Shown here one piece after another: positions 54,214 to 63,342 of a DNA stretch of 64,000 nt. The notes under the pieces are model-generated. The model was not told where the DNA came from, ran no database searches, and worked only from the letters and a program-made list of their open reading frames with translations. The DNA comes from Haloactinopolyspora alba (GTDB taxonomy: Bacteria > Actinomycetota > Actinomycetes > Jiangellales > Jiangellaceae), in assembly GCF_003014555.1 (NCBI RefSeq), contig NZ_PYGE01000009.1, forward strand, positions 62,001-126,000, in the 5' to 3' direction. The position numbers and the translations under genes were made by a program. The first letter of the stretch is position 1; the number at the start of each line of letters is the position of its first letter.

Positions 54214-55397
54214 CGGTCCACCACCGCCTCTGGATGCAGCCGGACCAGTGGCTGGCCCGGGGCGACCGGGTCGCCGTCCTCGACCAGCCACTCCACGACT
54301 GTGCCGCCGTGCCCGGCGGTGACGTCGAGCGTGTCGCGCAGTGAGCTGACGGTGCCGACGGCGGTGCCGGCCGGGAGCCGGTCGCCGACACCGGCGCCGG
54401 ACGTCGTGAACGTGCCCTTCATGGGTGCGACGACGAGGCGCCAGGACGGGCTCGCCGACATCGGGCTCGGCTGGCCGTGGCGCTCCACGAAGTCGCGCGC
54501 GTCGTCGAGCTGGTCCGGCGTCTTCAGCGAGAACGTCTCGACGTCCGTAAGCCCGCGCTTCGCGAGCCCGGTCAGGGTGCCTGCCGGCGGCATCTCGAGC
54601 AGGCCGGTGACGCCGAGATCGACCATGGCCTGCTGGCACAGATCCCAGCGGACCGGCTTGGAGACCTGTGCGACCAGCCGGTCGAGCACGTCGCGTCCGT
54701 CGTGCACGACGTGGCCGTCGGCGTTGGACAGCAGCCGGGTGCGCGGGTCGTGGGTACTGATGGCTGACGCGTGCCGGCGCAGCAGGTCGACCGCCGGTGC
54801 CATGTGCTCGGTGTGGAACGCGCCCGCCACGGACAGCGGCCGCAACCGGGCACCTTCCGGCGGGTCCGCCGCCAGCGCGTCGAGCTGTTCGCGGGTGCCG
54901 GCCGCGACGACCTGCCCGGAGCCGTTGACGTTCGCCGGCGTCAGCCCGTGCCGCTTGAGCACGCCCACGACGTCGTCCAAGTCCCCGCCGAGGACAGCGG
55001 TCATGCCGGTCGGCGTGGCGGCCGACGCCTCGGCCATGGCCCGGCCGCGTTCGCGGACGAACACCATGGCCTGCTCGGCGGTGATGACGCGCGCGCCGGC
55101 GGCCGCGGTGATCTCGCCGACGCTGTGCCCGGCCACGGCGCCGACGGTGGCGAACGCGTCGGCCGGATGTGGGAACAGTGCCAGGGCGCCCACCAGGCCG
55201 GAGGCGACCAGCAAGGGCTGGGCCACCGCCGTGTCGCGGATGGTTTCGGCGTCGGCGTCGGTGCCGTAGTGCGCCAGATCGAGGTTCGCGACGGCGGAGA
55301 GCCAGTCGATGCGCGCAGCGAAGTCCGGGTCCTCCAGCCACGGGGCGAGGAACCCGGGTGTCTGAGAGCCTTGACCGGGAGCAACAATGACCAGCAC
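54210..55397 (-). CDS. fabD: Malonyl-CoA:ACP transacylase fused to a degenerate biotinyl/lipoyl-type domain
   Basis: A 395-residue protein. Residues 1-310 are a normal FabD: GQGSQTPGF, VAGHSVGEITAA with nucleophile Ser92, and AGAFHTEHMAPAVDL with catalytic His195. Residues 316-395 form a hammerhead of the biotinyl/lipoyl class (WRLVVAPMKGTFTTSGAGVG, GGTVVEWLVEDGDPVAPGQP, LVRLHPEA), but the usual EAMKM turn reads SSLRDTL, so the modifiable Lys is absent. Ordinary FabD is about 310 residues. GTG start at 55397. The gene starts the fab operon and overlaps fabH (ATGA). The domain may dock the protein to acyl-CoA carboxylase, which is inference. Confidence 0.9.
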   Translation of the reverse strand: MLVIVAPGQGSQTPGFLAPWLEDPDFAARIDWLSAVANLDLAHYGTDADAETIRDTAVAQPLLVASGLVGALALFPHPADAFATVGAVAGHSVGEITAAAGARVITAEQAMVFVRERGRAMAEASAATPTGMTAVLGGDLDDVVGVLKRHGLTPANVNGSGQVVAAGTREQLDALAADPPEGARLRPLSVAGAFHTEHMAPAVDLLRRHASAISTHDPRTRLLSNADGHVVHDGRDVLDRLVAQVSKPVRWDLCQQAMVDLGVTGLLEMPPAGTLTGLAKRGLTDVETFSLKTPDQLDDARDFVERHGQPSPMSASPSWRLVVAPMKGTFTTSGAGVGDRLPAGTAVGTVSSLRDTLDVTAGHGGTVVEWLVEDGDPVAPGQPLVRLHPEAVVDR

Positions 55398-55464
55398 CCT
55401 TCAACCTTGGCGGCTACCGGCCCGTAACGGGGGTCGGGTCCGGTCACAAGGTCGTCCCACCAAC

Positions 55465-55482
55465 TTTGGGTGTTTCCCACAA
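55465..55482. promoter_or_regulatory. Candidate FasR site upstream of fabD
   Basis: The plus-strand segment contains the short palindrome TGGG-TGTTT-CCCA (55467-55479), about 70 bp before fabD in an A+T-richer stretch. FasR activates fabD-type operons in Streptomyces, and this is the only palindrome in the gap outside the 65-bp repeat. Identity as FasR box is inferred from position. Confidence 0.3.
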
Positions 55483-55513
55483 CCTCCCCACCACCGAAAA
55501 TGATCACGTCCCG

Positions 55514-55578
55514 CATGGAATTCCCTGCGTCACCACCCGTGCATGCCTCGTGATGCGTGGAAACGCCTGGTGACGGCC
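55514..55578. repeat. 65-bp structured repeat, copy 2
   Basis: Aligns without gaps to 35186-35250 (54 of 65 bases identical). It keeps the GCGTCAC stem with one G-T wobble (partner GTGATGC) and a central GTGCAT in place of CTGCAG. It lies between fabD and fasR, both leftward. Confidence 0.8.
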
Positions 55579-55641
55579 GCGCGAAGAGGTGGTGAACCGC
55601 CGGTGTGACGACGTCGACGGCGCGCCGCTACGGGCCGCCGG

Positions 55642-56844
55642 TCAGTCCAGCGTCGGTGACTCGATCCGCCCGACCGTGAGGGCCAGCCGCAGCGTGTACG
55701 AGTCGCGCGGGTCCGTCGGCATCAGCCCGACGACGTCGGAGACCCGCCGCAGCCGGTACCGCACCGTGTTCGGGTGCACGAACAGCAGCCGCGCCGCCGC
55801 CTCCACCGACGCACCGGTCTCGAGGTATGCCGCCAGCGTCTCGAGGATCACCGGCCCGGCTTCGGCGATCGGCGTGTAGAACTCGCTGACCAGCTCGTGC
55901 AGCGCCTCCTCGTCGCCGGCCAGGGCGCGTTCGGGCAGCAACGCCGTCGCCGCGACCGGCCGTGGTGCGTCCGGCCACCCCGGAGCGGCGAGCAGCCCGG
56001 ACACTGCGGGCCGTGCCGACGTGGCCGCGGACACCAGGTCCGGCACCAGCGGCCCGACGACGACCGGTCCCGGCCCGAAATGGGTGACGACGGCAGAGGC
56101 CGCGGTGACCGGGTCGTCGACTCGGCCGAGGACGGCGACCAGCCGGTCACCCTGACCGCCCGTGAGCACGTCGTAGCCGGCGTGACGGGCACTGCGGCGG
56201 ATCTCGTCGGCCATGGTGGCGTCGTCGGCCGGACGGGGCCGCCCGATGATGACGGCGACGCCGCTCTGTGCCGTCCAGCCCAGCGCGGACGCGCGAGAGC
56301 GCACGTCGGCGTCCACCTCACCGCGCAGCAGCGAGTCGACGACGGTCGCCTCGAGCCGGGCGTCCCACGTCCCGCGGGCCTCGGCGTAGCGTGCGTACAC
56401 GTGCGCGGCCGAGAACGCGACCTCACGCGAGTAGCGCAGCACGCCTTCGCGCACCGCCGGGGCGTCCTTCTCGCCGACGACGTCGGACACGCTCTCCTCG
56501 ACCACCTCGATGGCCACCCGGACGACCTCGACGGTCTGCTGCAGGCTGATCGCGCGGATCAGGTCGCGTGGTGCGGTGCCGAACACGTCGGCGGTCGGGG
56601 TGGGACGTGAGTCGGCGGCGTTGCGGTACCAGTCGACGAACGCGGCGATGCCGGCCTGGATGACCAGGCCCACCCAGGAGCGCTGTTCGGCCGGCATGGC
56701 GCGGTACCAGCTGAGTTGCTCTTCCATCCGCGCGATCGCGGCCGTGGCGAGCCTGCCGGTGGCCCGCTCGAGCAGGTGCACGGTCCGCGCATGCGGGCTC
56801 GCGTCCGGGCCGCCGTTCGGGCCCGCGTCCGAGGGATGGGGCAT
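55642..56844 (-). CDS. fasR: PucR-type transcriptional regulator of fatty acid synthesis
   Basis: A 400-residue regulator. The C-terminal PucR helix-turn-helix is ETLAAYLETGASVEAAARLL, then FVHPNTVRYRLRRVSDVVGL. The N-terminal RsbR-like region (LLERATGRLATAAIARMEEQ, SWYRAMPAEQRSWVGLVIQA) and GGDEF-like middle match FasR (SCO2386 type), which activates the fabD operon in Streptomyces. Position directly upstream of fabD supports the name. I chose the ATG at 56844 (MPHPSDAG); an upstream start at 56907 adds a poor N-terminus. Confidence 0.88.
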   Translation of the reverse strand: MPHPSDAGPNGGPDASPHARTVHLLERATGRLATAAIARMEEQLSWYRAMPAEQRSWVGLVIQAGIAAFVDWYRNAADSRPTPTADVFGTAPRDLIRAISLQQTVEVVRVAIEVVEESVSDVVGEKDAPAVREGVLRYSREVAFSAAHVYARYAEARGTWDARLEATVVDSLLRGEVDADVRSRASALGWTAQSGVAVIIGRPRPADDATMADEIRRSARHAGYDVLTGGQGDRLVAVLGRVDDPVTAASAVVTHFGPGPVVVGPLVPDLVSAATSARPAVSGLLAAPGWPDAPRPVAATALLPERALAGDEEALHELVSEFYTPIAEAGPVILETLAAYLETGASVEAAARLLFVHPNTVRYRLRRVSDVVGLMPTDPRDSYTLRLALTVGRIESPTLD

Positions 56845-56940
56845 GCTCGGCAGGGTACGCGGCCGGATGCCGAGACCGACATGTGCCCGGTTGTGGTGAC
56901 CGGACAATTCGGCGACACCGTCCCGCTAGGCTTGCGAGGT

Positions 56941-57726
56941 ATGGTCAGCACCCCCGGTCGGCGCGACGCCGCCGTGTTCCGCCCGGACGTCGTCGTCATC
57001 CGGGCGGACGAGCGGTTCGTGACGGCGGCGGACGGCATCGTGTCGCGGCACTCGTTCTCGTTCGGGTCGCACTACGACCCGGGTAACGTCGGGTTCGGCC
57101 TGCTCATCATGTCCAACGACGACGTGGTAGAGGCGGGCGCCGGCTACGCCACGCACCCGCACCGCGACGTCGAGATCGTCACCTGGGTGCTCGAGGGTGA
57201 ACTGGCGCACCAGGACAGCAGCGGAGACGCCGGCGCCGTCCGTTCCGGGCAGGTGCAGCGGATGAGCGCCGGGCGCGGCATCCGGCATTCCGAGTTCAAC
57301 GCGGCCACCGGCCGTGCGGGTGCCCTGCGGTTCGTGCAGATGTGGCTGCCGCCGGACGCGGCAGGTGCCGACCCCGCATACGCACAGCGGGACGTTGTGG
57401 CGGACCTGATCGGCGGCGACCTGGTGCCGGTGGTTAGTGGCCTGCGACGGTATCCGGACGCGGCTGTCGGGGTCGGGCAGTCGGCGGCGGCCATGCACGT
57501 CGCCCGTCCCGGCGCCGGTGCCTCGGTGACGCTGCCGAACGCGCCGTTCGTCCACGTCTACGTCACGCGCGGCGCGGTCGACGTGGACGACGCCGGCGAT
57601 GCACCCGTCCGGCTGGGGGAGGGCGACGCCGTCCGGCTCACCGACGAGGGCGGTCGCGGCGTACGGGCGGTGTCCGACGCCGAGATCGTCCTGTGGGAGA
57701 TGCACGCCCTGGCGGGTGTTGGCTGA
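56941..57726 (+). CDS. Pirin family protein
   Basis: A 261-residue bicupin. N-terminal metal site HPHRDVEIVTWVLEGELAHQD plus QRMSAGRGIRHSEFN gives the pirin His/Glu set; the second cupin is degenerate. Some pirins act as quercetin dioxygenases, others as redox-sensing partners. ATG at 56941 lies 8 nt after TAGGCT, so a leaderless or very short leader transcript is likely. Single gene, divergent from fasR. Confidence 0.88.
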   Translation: MVSTPGRRDAAVFRPDVVVIRADERFVTAADGIVSRHSFSFGSHYDPGNVGFGLLIMSNDDVVEAGAGYATHPHRDVEIVTWVLEGELAHQDSSGDAGAVRSGQVQRMSAGRGIRHSEFNAATGRAGALRFVQMWLPPDAAGADPAYAQRDVVADLIGGDLVPVVSGLRRYPDAAVGVGQSAAAMHVARPGAGASVTLPNAPFVHVYVTRGAVDVDDAGDAPVRLGEGDAVRLTDEGGRGVRAVSDAEIVLWEMHALAGVG

Positions 57727-57753
57727 CCCGAGGCGGCGGATCGGCGTCCCGAC

Positions 57754-58149
57754 TCACGGTGTGTGCACCGTACACATGTCGTGAGCCGCCCGCGCCAGCC
57801 GCTTGTCGTGTGTGAGCAGCGGGACGTCGAACGTCTCGGCGAGTACGACGTAGGCGGCGTCGTAGGCGGAGATGTTGTGCCGCAGCGCCCAGATCCGGAG
57901 GAGTGCGGCGGGCGTCGGCGCGCTGTAGTCGATCTGTGCCGACGCCAACGTGTCCGCGTGCTCCTCCGCCGCGGCGGAGGAGATGTCGCCGCACCTCGCG
58001 TGTTTGGCGAGGGCGCGCAGGACCTCGATGGGCATGTGCGTGGGTGCGACCCAGTGCGGATCCTCGGTGAGGCGGCTGCGGCTCGCGTCACCGCTGGGTG
58101 AGCTGTCGGCGAGCGCGGCGACCATGACGCTGGCGTCGACGACGATCAC
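57754..58149 (-). CDS. vapC: VapC-type PIN-domain toxin
   Basis: A 131-residue PIN ribonuclease. Acidic residues: Asp5 in MIVVDASVMVAAL, Glu in HMPIEVLRALAKH, and the paired Asp in NISAYDAAYVVLAE and LLTHDKRLARAA. Expected to cleave tRNA or mRNA when free of antitoxin. The ATG overlaps the stop of the antitoxin gene (ATGA), the normal VapBC layout. Confidence 0.9.
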   Translation of the reverse strand: MIVVDASVMVAALADSSPSGDASRSRLTEDPHWVAPTHMPIEVLRALAKHARCGDISSAAAEEHADTLASAQIDYSAPTPAALLRIWALRHNISAYDAAYVVLAETFDVPLLTHDKRLARAAHDMCTVHTP

Positions 58150-58382
58150 TTTTCGGGGCCGTCGCGTCCCGCGCGGATGGTCTCGACGATCTCGTCGACG
58201 TCGAGGGGGGTGCGCTGCGAGGCGCGTTCGTCGAACACGTGACGGTTCCGGCTGAGGCGAGCCTCACGGCTGATGACCTCGAGTAAGTACGCCTGCATCG
58301 ACTTGCCCCGTTCCGCCGCGACCGAAGCGAGCGTGTCGCGGACCTCGTCCGGAACGTCACGGATCTGCAGCGCCACCGTCAT
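58146..58382 (-). CDS. vapB: VapB/FitA-type antitoxin
   Basis: A 78-residue ribbon-helix-helix antitoxin: MTVALQIRDVPDEVRDTLAS, then AAERGKSMQAYLLEVI as the DNA-binding helices, and an extended toxin-binding tail (DVDEIVETIRAGRDG). Coupled to vapC. The ATG is 6 nt after a TAATAT -10 box, so the mRNA is predicted to be leaderless; an operator covers this promoter. Confidence 0.9.
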   Translation of the reverse strand: MTVALQIRDVPDEVRDTLASVAAERGKSMQAYLLEVISREARLSRNRHVFDERASQRTPLDVDEIVETIRAGRDGPEK

Positions 58383-58402
58383 GCATGCATATTACATGCA
58401 TG
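58380..58402. promoter_or_regulatory. vapBC operator and leaderless promoter
   Basis: Inverted repeat CATGCATG-N7-CATGCATG overlaps the vapB start codon. The -10 box TAATAT (minus strand, 58389-58394) lies in the spacer, so VapBC binding would block transcription and translation together. Confidence 0.7.
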
Positions 58403-58429
58403 GCCCGGATGATCGCCATACGCCGGACG

Positions 58430-61177
58430 TCAGGACTCGCCGCCGGCCTCCTCCGCCGTGGTCGCGGTGACGTCGTCGATGTTGTAGCGCTCGTGCGCCT
58501 GCTTGACCACGTCCCAGCCGATCTCACCGCGCCGGGCGAGCAGCGTGAGGACGTTCACCACGATCGACTGAGCGTCGACCTTGAAGTGCCGGCGCAGCGC
58601 CGCGCGGGTGTCGGAAAGCCCGAACCCGTCGGTGCCCAGCGAGGCCCACTCGACCGGTACGTACGGCGCGATCTGGTCCTGGACCGCCCGGAGATAGTCG
58701 CTGACGCCCACGACCGGCCCGTGGGCGTCCTGGAGCCGCTGCGTGACGTACGGGACCCGGGGCTGATCCTCCGGATGCATGAGGTTCCACTCGTCCGCGG
58801 CCAACGCCTCTCGGCGCAGCTCGTTCCAGGACGTCACCGACCAGACGTCGGCGGCGATCTCCCATTCGTCGGCGAGACGACGCTGTGCCTCGAGCGCCCA
58901 GTTCATGGCGACACCGGAAGCGAGGATCTGCGCGTGCGGGACCTTGTCGCCCGGGGCGACCTCCATCGGCTGATACAGGTACATGCCCTTGAGCAGGCCG
59001 TCCACGTCGAGGTCGTCGGGTTCGGCCGGCTGGACGTACGGCTCGTTGTACACCGTCAGGTAGTAGTAGACGGTCTCGGGCTCGTCGCCGTACATCCGGC
59101 GCAGCCCGTCGCGGACGATGTGCCCGATCTCGAAGCCCCACGCCGGGTCGTAGTGCACGACTGCCGGGTTGGTCGAGGCGAGCAGCACCGAGTGCCCGTC
59201 CTCGTGCTGCAGGCCCTCACCGTTCAGTGTGGTGCGCCCGGCCGTGGCGCCGAGCATGAACCCGCGCGCCATCTGGTCGGCGGCGGCCCAGAGACCGTCG
59301 CCGGTGCGCTGGAAACCGAACATCGAGTAGAAGATGTAGATCGGGATCATCGGGACGCCGTGGGTGGCGTAGGACGTACCGGCGGCGGTCCAGGAGGCCA
59401 CCGAGCCGGCCTCGTTGATGCCCTCGTGCAGGATCTGCCCGTCCGTGGACTCCTTGTAGGACAGGAACTGCTCGCGGTCGACGGCGGTGTACGTCTGCCC
59501 GTGCGGCGAGTAGATCTTCAGCGTCGGGAACAGTGAGTCCATGCCGAAGGTGCGGGCCTCGTCGGGGATGATCGGAACCAGCCGGTCGCCGATCTCGGGG
59601 TCCTTGAGGAGGTCCTTGAGCAGCCGGACGAAGGCCATCGTCGTCGCCACCTCCTGCTTGCCCGAACCACGCCTGGCTACCTCGTAGACCTTGTCGCCGG
59701 GCAGCACCAGCGGCTTCGCGTTCGTGCGGCGTTCCGGAAGGTAACCGCCGAGCTTGGAGCGGCGCTCCATCATGTACGCGTGCTCGTCGGAGTCGGTGCC
59801 CGGGTGGAAGTACGGCGGGTTGTAGACGTCCTCGAGCTCGGAGTCGGGGATCTCCATGTACAGGCGGTCCCGGAACTGTTTGAGGTCGTCGCCGGTCAGC
59901 TTCTTCATCTGGTGCGTGGCGTTACGCGCCTCGAAGTGCGAGCCCAGCGTCCAGCCCTTGATCGTCTTCGCGAGGATCACGGTGGGCTGCCCCGTGTGCT
60001 CGGTCGCGGCCTTGTAGGCGGCGTAGAGCTTGTGATAGTCGTGCCCGCCGCGCTTGAGACCCCAGATCTCGTCGTCGGACATGTTCTCGACCATCTTGCG
60101 GGTGCGCTGGTCGCGGCCGAAGAAGTGCTCGCGGACGTACGCGCCCGACTCGGCCTTGTAGGTCTGGTAGTCGCCGTCCGGCGTGACGTTCATCAGGTTG
60201 ACCAGTGCGCCGTCGGTGTCCGCCGCGAGCAGCGGGTCCCACTCGCGCCCCCAGATGACCTTGATGACGTTCCAGCCGGCGCCACGGAACAGCGACTCCA
60301 TCTCCTGGATGATCTTGCCGTTGCCGCGGACCGGGCCGTCGAGACGCTGCAGGTTGCAGTTGACGACGAAGGTGAGATTGTCGAGCTCCTCACGCGCGGC
60401 CGCGCCGATGGCGCCGACGGTCTCGGGCTCGTCCATCTCGCCGTCGCCGAGGAACGCCCAGACGTGCTGCCTGCTGGTGTCGGACAGGCCACGGTTGTGC
60501 AGGTAGCGGTTGAACCGCGCCTGATAGATGGCCGAGATCGGACCCAGCCCCATGGACACCGTCGGGAACTCCCAGAAGTCCGGCATCAGCCGCGGGTGTG
60601 GGTACGACGGCAGCCCGCCGCCGGGCCCCGCGTGCGAGAGCTCCTGGCGGAAGCCGTCGAGCTGGTTCTCGGTGAGGCGGCCCTCGAGATACGCGCGGGC
60701 GTACATGCCGGGGGATGCGTGGCCCTGAAAGAAGATCTGGTCGCCGCCGCCGGAATCGTCCTTGCCGCGGAAGAAGTGGTTGAACCCCACCTCGTAGAGG
60801 CTTGCCGACGACGCATAGGTGGAGATGTGCCCGCCCACACCGACCCCGGGGCGCTGGGCGCGCTGGACCATCATGGCGGCGTTCCAGCGGACGTAGGCGC
60901 GGATGCGGCGCTCCACGTACTCGTCACCGGGGAACCACGGCTCCGCCTCCGGTGGGATCGAGTTGATGTAGTCGGTGTTGCGCAGGCTGGGGACCCCGAC
61001 CTGACGTTCCTGGGCACGCTGCAGCAGCGCCAGCATCAGATAGCGCGCGCGGTTGCGCCCGCCGTGTTCGATGGCGGCGTCGAGCGATTCCAGCCACTCC
61101 GCGGTCTCCTCGGTGTCGATGTCCGGGAGCTGGCTCGGGAGTCCGTTGGTGATGATCGGCGAGCGGTCTGCAGCCAC
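58430..61177 (-). CDS. aceE: Pyruvate dehydrogenase E1 component (homodimeric)
   Basis: A 915-residue thiamine-diphosphate enzyme decarboxylating pyruvate for acetyl-CoA formation. Markers are [20 protein letters not shown], the TPP-binding [59 protein letters not shown] and [20 protein letters not shown]. Actinobacteria use this long form with a shared E2. The GTG at 61177 follows AAGGGA. Its 3' end is 47 nt from vapB. It is divergent from the DUF3052-ahpE operon, a conserved order in the phylum. Confidence 0.95.
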   Translation of the reverse strand: MAADRSPIITNGLPSQLPDIDTEETAEWLESLDAAIEHGGRNRARYLMLALLQRAQERQVGVPSLRNTDYINSIPPEAEPWFPGDEYVERRIRAYVRWNAAMMVQRAQRPGVGVGGHISTYASSASLYEVGFNHFFRGKDDSGGGDQIFFQGHASPGMYARAYLEGRLTENQLDGFRQELSHAGPGGGLPSYPHPRLMPDFWEFPTVSMGLGPISAIYQARFNRYLHNRGLSDTSRQHVWAFLGDGEMDEPETVGAIGAAAREELDNLTFVVNCNLQRLDGPVRGNGKIIQEMESLFRGAGWNVIKVIWGREWDPLLAADTDGALVNLMNVTPDGDYQTYKAESGAYVREHFFGRDQRTRKMVENMSDDEIWGLKRGGHDYHKLYAAYKAATEHTGQPTVILAKTIKGWTLGSHFEARNATHQMKKLTGDDLKQFRDRLYMEIPDSELEDVYNPPYFHPGTDSDEHAYMMERRSKLGGYLPERRTNAKPLVLPGDKVYEVARRGSGKQEVATTMAFVRLLKDLLKDPEIGDRLVPIIPDEARTFGMDSLFPTLKIYSPHGQTYTAVDREQFLSYKESTDGQILHEGINEAGSVASWTAAGTSYATHGVPMIPIYIFYSMFGFQRTGDGLWAAADQMARGFMLGATAGRTTLNGEGLQHEDGHSVLLASTNPAVVHYDPAWGFEIGHIVRDGLRRMYGDEPETVYYYLTVYNEPYVQPAEPDDLDVDGLLKGMYLYQPMEVAPGDKVPHAQILASGVAMNWALEAQRRLADEWEIAADVWSVTSWNELRREALAADEWNLMHPEDQPRVPYVTQRLQDAHGPVVGVSDYLRAVQDQIAPYVPVEWASLGTDGFGLSDTRAALRRHFKVDAQSIVVNVLTLLARRGEIGWDVVKQAHERYNIDDVTATTAEEAGGES

Positions 61178-61465
61178 GACGATCCCTTCGTGGGTGGTCT
61201 GGGGACGCCGGATGTGAGCGTCGAGCGTTCTACGGTGTCGTCCTCCTATCCTGCTCGCTCCGACGCACTACGTCACACCCGGGTTCCCGGCTGTGGACGA
61301 CACGCGCGCAGGAGCAGCCCAGCCGAACCGCCGAACCCCCGGCGTGTCAGGCTTTCTCTTACGGGTCCACTTGCGTATTCGCGCATGCTTGGGTGGACTA
61401 CACCACGACGGTAGGCAGACGGTTGGCAGACTGCGTACCGAACACTGAAGCGAGGAGGACGATCG

Positions 61466-61900
61466 GTGGGCCAGATCGCGGGCCACTCGGACCAGAACGA
61501 CGGACCGGCCGCCCGGCTCGGATTCCGCCCATCCCAGGTGGTCCAGGAGCTCGGCTGGGACGAAGACGCGGATGACGACCTGCGTATCGACATCGAGGAC
61601 GTCACTGGTAACGAGCTGACGGACGAGAGTTCGGGCGAGGTGGCCGACGCCGTCCTGCAGTGGTGGCGTGACGACGACGGTGACCTGGCGGACGCCCTCG
61701 TCGACGCCACCAGAGATCTCGCTGCCGGTGGAGTGGTGTGGTTGCTGACACCCAAGGTGGGTCGTGACGGCCACGTCGAAGCCAGCGACATCGCCGACGC
61801 GGCGCTCACCGCCGGGTTGTCGACGACGACGACGGTTTCGGCCACAGAGGAGTGGTCGGGGACCAAACTGGTCGCGCCCAAGGGGTCGAGTCGCAGGTGA
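61466..61900 (+). CDS. DUF3052 family protein
   Basis: A 144-residue actinobacterial conserved protein of unknown function. Family segments: ARLGFRPSQVVQELGWDEDA, VADAVLQWWRDDDGDLADAL and AAGGVVWLLTPKVGRDGHV. GTG at 61466 follows AGGAGGACGATC. It overlaps the peroxiredoxin gene (GTGA), so the two are coupled. Divergent from aceE across 288 bp that show no clear promoter pair by eye. Confidence 0.9.
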   Translation: MGQIAGHSDQNDGPAARLGFRPSQVVQELGWDEDADDDLRIDIEDVTGNELTDESSGEVADAVLQWWRDDDGDLADALVDATRDLAAGGVVWLLTPKVGRDGHVEASDIADAALTAGLSTTTTVSATEEWSGTKLVAPKGSSRR

Positions 61901-62358
61901 TCAGCGTCGGGGAGCCGGCCCCCGACTTCGAGCTGTCGGACCAGCACGGCGCCCGCGTGCGGCTGTCCGCGTTGCGCGGGCGCCCGGTGCTGCTGGTGTT
62001 CTTCCCGTTCGCCTTCACCGCCGTGTGCACCGACGAGCTGGCGGCTCTGCGCGACCATGTCGTGCCTGCGGTGGGTGGCGAGGCGGCGGTTCTCGCCGTG
62101 TCGTGCGACACCATGGTCGGCCTGCGCGTGTTCGGTGACCAGAACGGGCTGGATTTCCCGCTGCTGTCGGATTTCTGGCCGCACGGACGGGTAGCCTCGT
62201 CGTACGGCGTCTTCGACGACGACCGTGGGTGTGCCTTGCGGGGCACCTTCGTGGTCGACGCGGCCGGAGACGTCCGATGGACCGTCACCCACGCCCTACC
62301 CGAAGCCCGGGACGTCGCCGCGTACCGGCGCGTCCTGGCCGATCTCGGCGCCGCCTGA
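61897..62358 (+). CDS. ahpE: AhpE-type peroxiredoxin
   Basis: A 153-residue one-Cys-type peroxiredoxin reducing hydroperoxides. The peroxidatic Cys (about residue 44) lies in VFFPFAFTAVCTDELAALRD, and the AhpE hallmark LLSDFWPHGRVASSYGVFDD is present. Two other Cys occur (AVSCDT, DRGCALRG); whether one resolves is unknown. GTG at 61897 overlaps the DUF3052 stop. Confidence 0.9.
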   Translation: MISVGEPAPDFELSDQHGARVRLSALRGRPVLLVFFPFAFTAVCTDELAALRDHVVPAVGGEAAVLAVSCDTMVGLRVFGDQNGLDFPLLSDFWPHGRVASSYGVFDDDRGCALRGTFVVDAAGDVRWTVTHALPEARDVAAYRRVLADLGAA

Positions 62359-62383
62359 GTCGCGGAGCAGGAAGGAGTTCCCC

Positions 62384-62830
62384 GTGCCGTGCTATCGGTG
62401 TGGTGCCCGGCAGTCCGATCCTGCCCGGGGCGCCAATCTCTGGGTCCGCGGTGTGCGCGCGGACGAGCAGGTGCTCGTGTGCCCGGACTGCCAGCAGAGC
62501 CGTGGCTGGTCCTCCGACCTGGACCACTGTTCGGTCTGCGGCGCGACCACGCTGGTCCGGCGGCTCGGGCGGACGGTCTGCCGTTCGTGTGAGGCTTCGG
62601 CGACGGCGGAGTTCCTGGCCGTCGAGAGCACCATGGACCGAGGCATCGCCGTGCGGTCGCAGGACACCGGCCCCGGCCGGCACCGGCGCTCCGACGGCCG
62701 CGACCTGTCGGCCGACGTGGCCACCGCGATCGACCGGGTGCTCGGGCGTGCGGAGGCGAGCTCCGACGACGCTCCGCCGCAGGTGACGACGGAGGAACAG
62801 GAACGCGTGCCACCCGACGGCGCCGCCTAG
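62384..62830 (+). CDS. Small zinc-ribbon protein
   Basis: A 148-residue protein with four CxxC knuckles in its first 75 residues (PCYRCGARQ, LVCPDCQQSR, HCSVCGATTL, TVCRSCEAS), able to bind two zinc ions, followed by a disordered Arg/Asp/Glu-rich tail. GTG at 62384 follows AGGAAGGAG. Co-directional with ahpE, 25 nt after it. Function unknown; the fold suggests nucleic acid or protein binding. Confidence 0.8.
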   Translation: MPCYRCGARQSDPARGANLWVRGVRADEQVLVCPDCQQSRGWSSDLDHCSVCGATTLVRRLGRTVCRSCEASATAEFLAVESTMDRGIAVRSQDTGPGRHRRSDGRDLSADVATAIDRVLGRAEASSDDAPPQVTTEEQERVPPDGAA

Positions 62831-62910
62831 TTCAGGACACGGCCCGTGCTGTGCCCACGATTGTGGGGCACGGCCGCGGTGGCGGTACTCTGTGGGCTCG
62901 CATGGCCCGA

Positions 62911-62982
62911 GGGCGTATAGCTCAGCGGTAGAGCACTGGTCTTACAAACCAGGGGTCGCTGGTTCGAACCCAGCTGCGCCCA
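62911..62982 (+). tRNA. tRNA-Val (anticodon UAC)
   Basis: Cloverleaf: acceptor GGGCGTA paired with TGCGCCC, D-arm AGCTCAGCGGTAGAGC, anticodon stem-loop CTGGT-CTTACAA-ACCAG with TAC, and T-arm CTGG-TTCGAAC-CCAG. The discriminator is A at 62982; CCA is not encoded (CCC follows). Confidence 0.95.
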
Positions 62983-63028
62983 CCCTTTGTGAACACTGTC
63001 CTGCCCGCGTGGCGCCACAGCAGACCCC

Positions 63029-63051
63029 GGCCGCCGTCGCGCGGCCTTTTT
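63029..63051 (+). terminator. Rho-independent terminator after tRNA-Val
   Basis: Stem GGCCGC/GCGGCC around a 6-nt loop CGTCGC, followed by TTTTT (63047-63051), 46 nt beyond the tRNA. It is the only hairpin with a U-run in the window. Confidence 0.85.
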
Positions 63052-63330
63052 AATCCAAGGATTCGGATTCGATCCCACCCCGGCGGTCACCCTTCCAACG
63101 TGATCGTCAGCGACTCATGATGATCTTCGGCAGTCGGCGACTGTCCGCGCTACGTCAGGTCTGATCACCGGGAATTATGCAATCTCTCACGTTGGAGATG
63201 AAGTCACACGGTATAGGTGTTCAGCGGCTCCTTCGCCGGCGATTCGTGGTGTCGTCGAAAGGCGGACGGACGTCGTCGCGTGGTGAGCCGCAATTGTTGG
63301 AATCTGCTCGTGGATGCCGGAGTTCGTGGC

Positions 63331-63336
63331 TAGAGT
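63331..63336 (+). promoter_or_regulatory. -10 box of the leaderless MalT-type gene
   Basis: TAGAGT followed by six nucleotides and the GTG at 63343. The spacing equals that found before both glycine-zipper genes and vapB. Nothing else was recognised in 63052-63330. Confidence 0.5.
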
Positions 63337-63342
63337 GTGTTT

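Noticed and set aside
50133-55397. Polyketide synthase or other secondary-metabolite cluster
   Set aside because: The ketosynthases, ACP and transacylase are in the housekeeping FAS order with FasR and AccD, with no reductase-rich, cyclase or tailoring genes.
62225-62383. Longer N-terminus for the zinc-ribbon protein
   Set aside because: The extension overlaps ahpE and has no zinc knuckles; GTG at 62384 has a good ribosome site.
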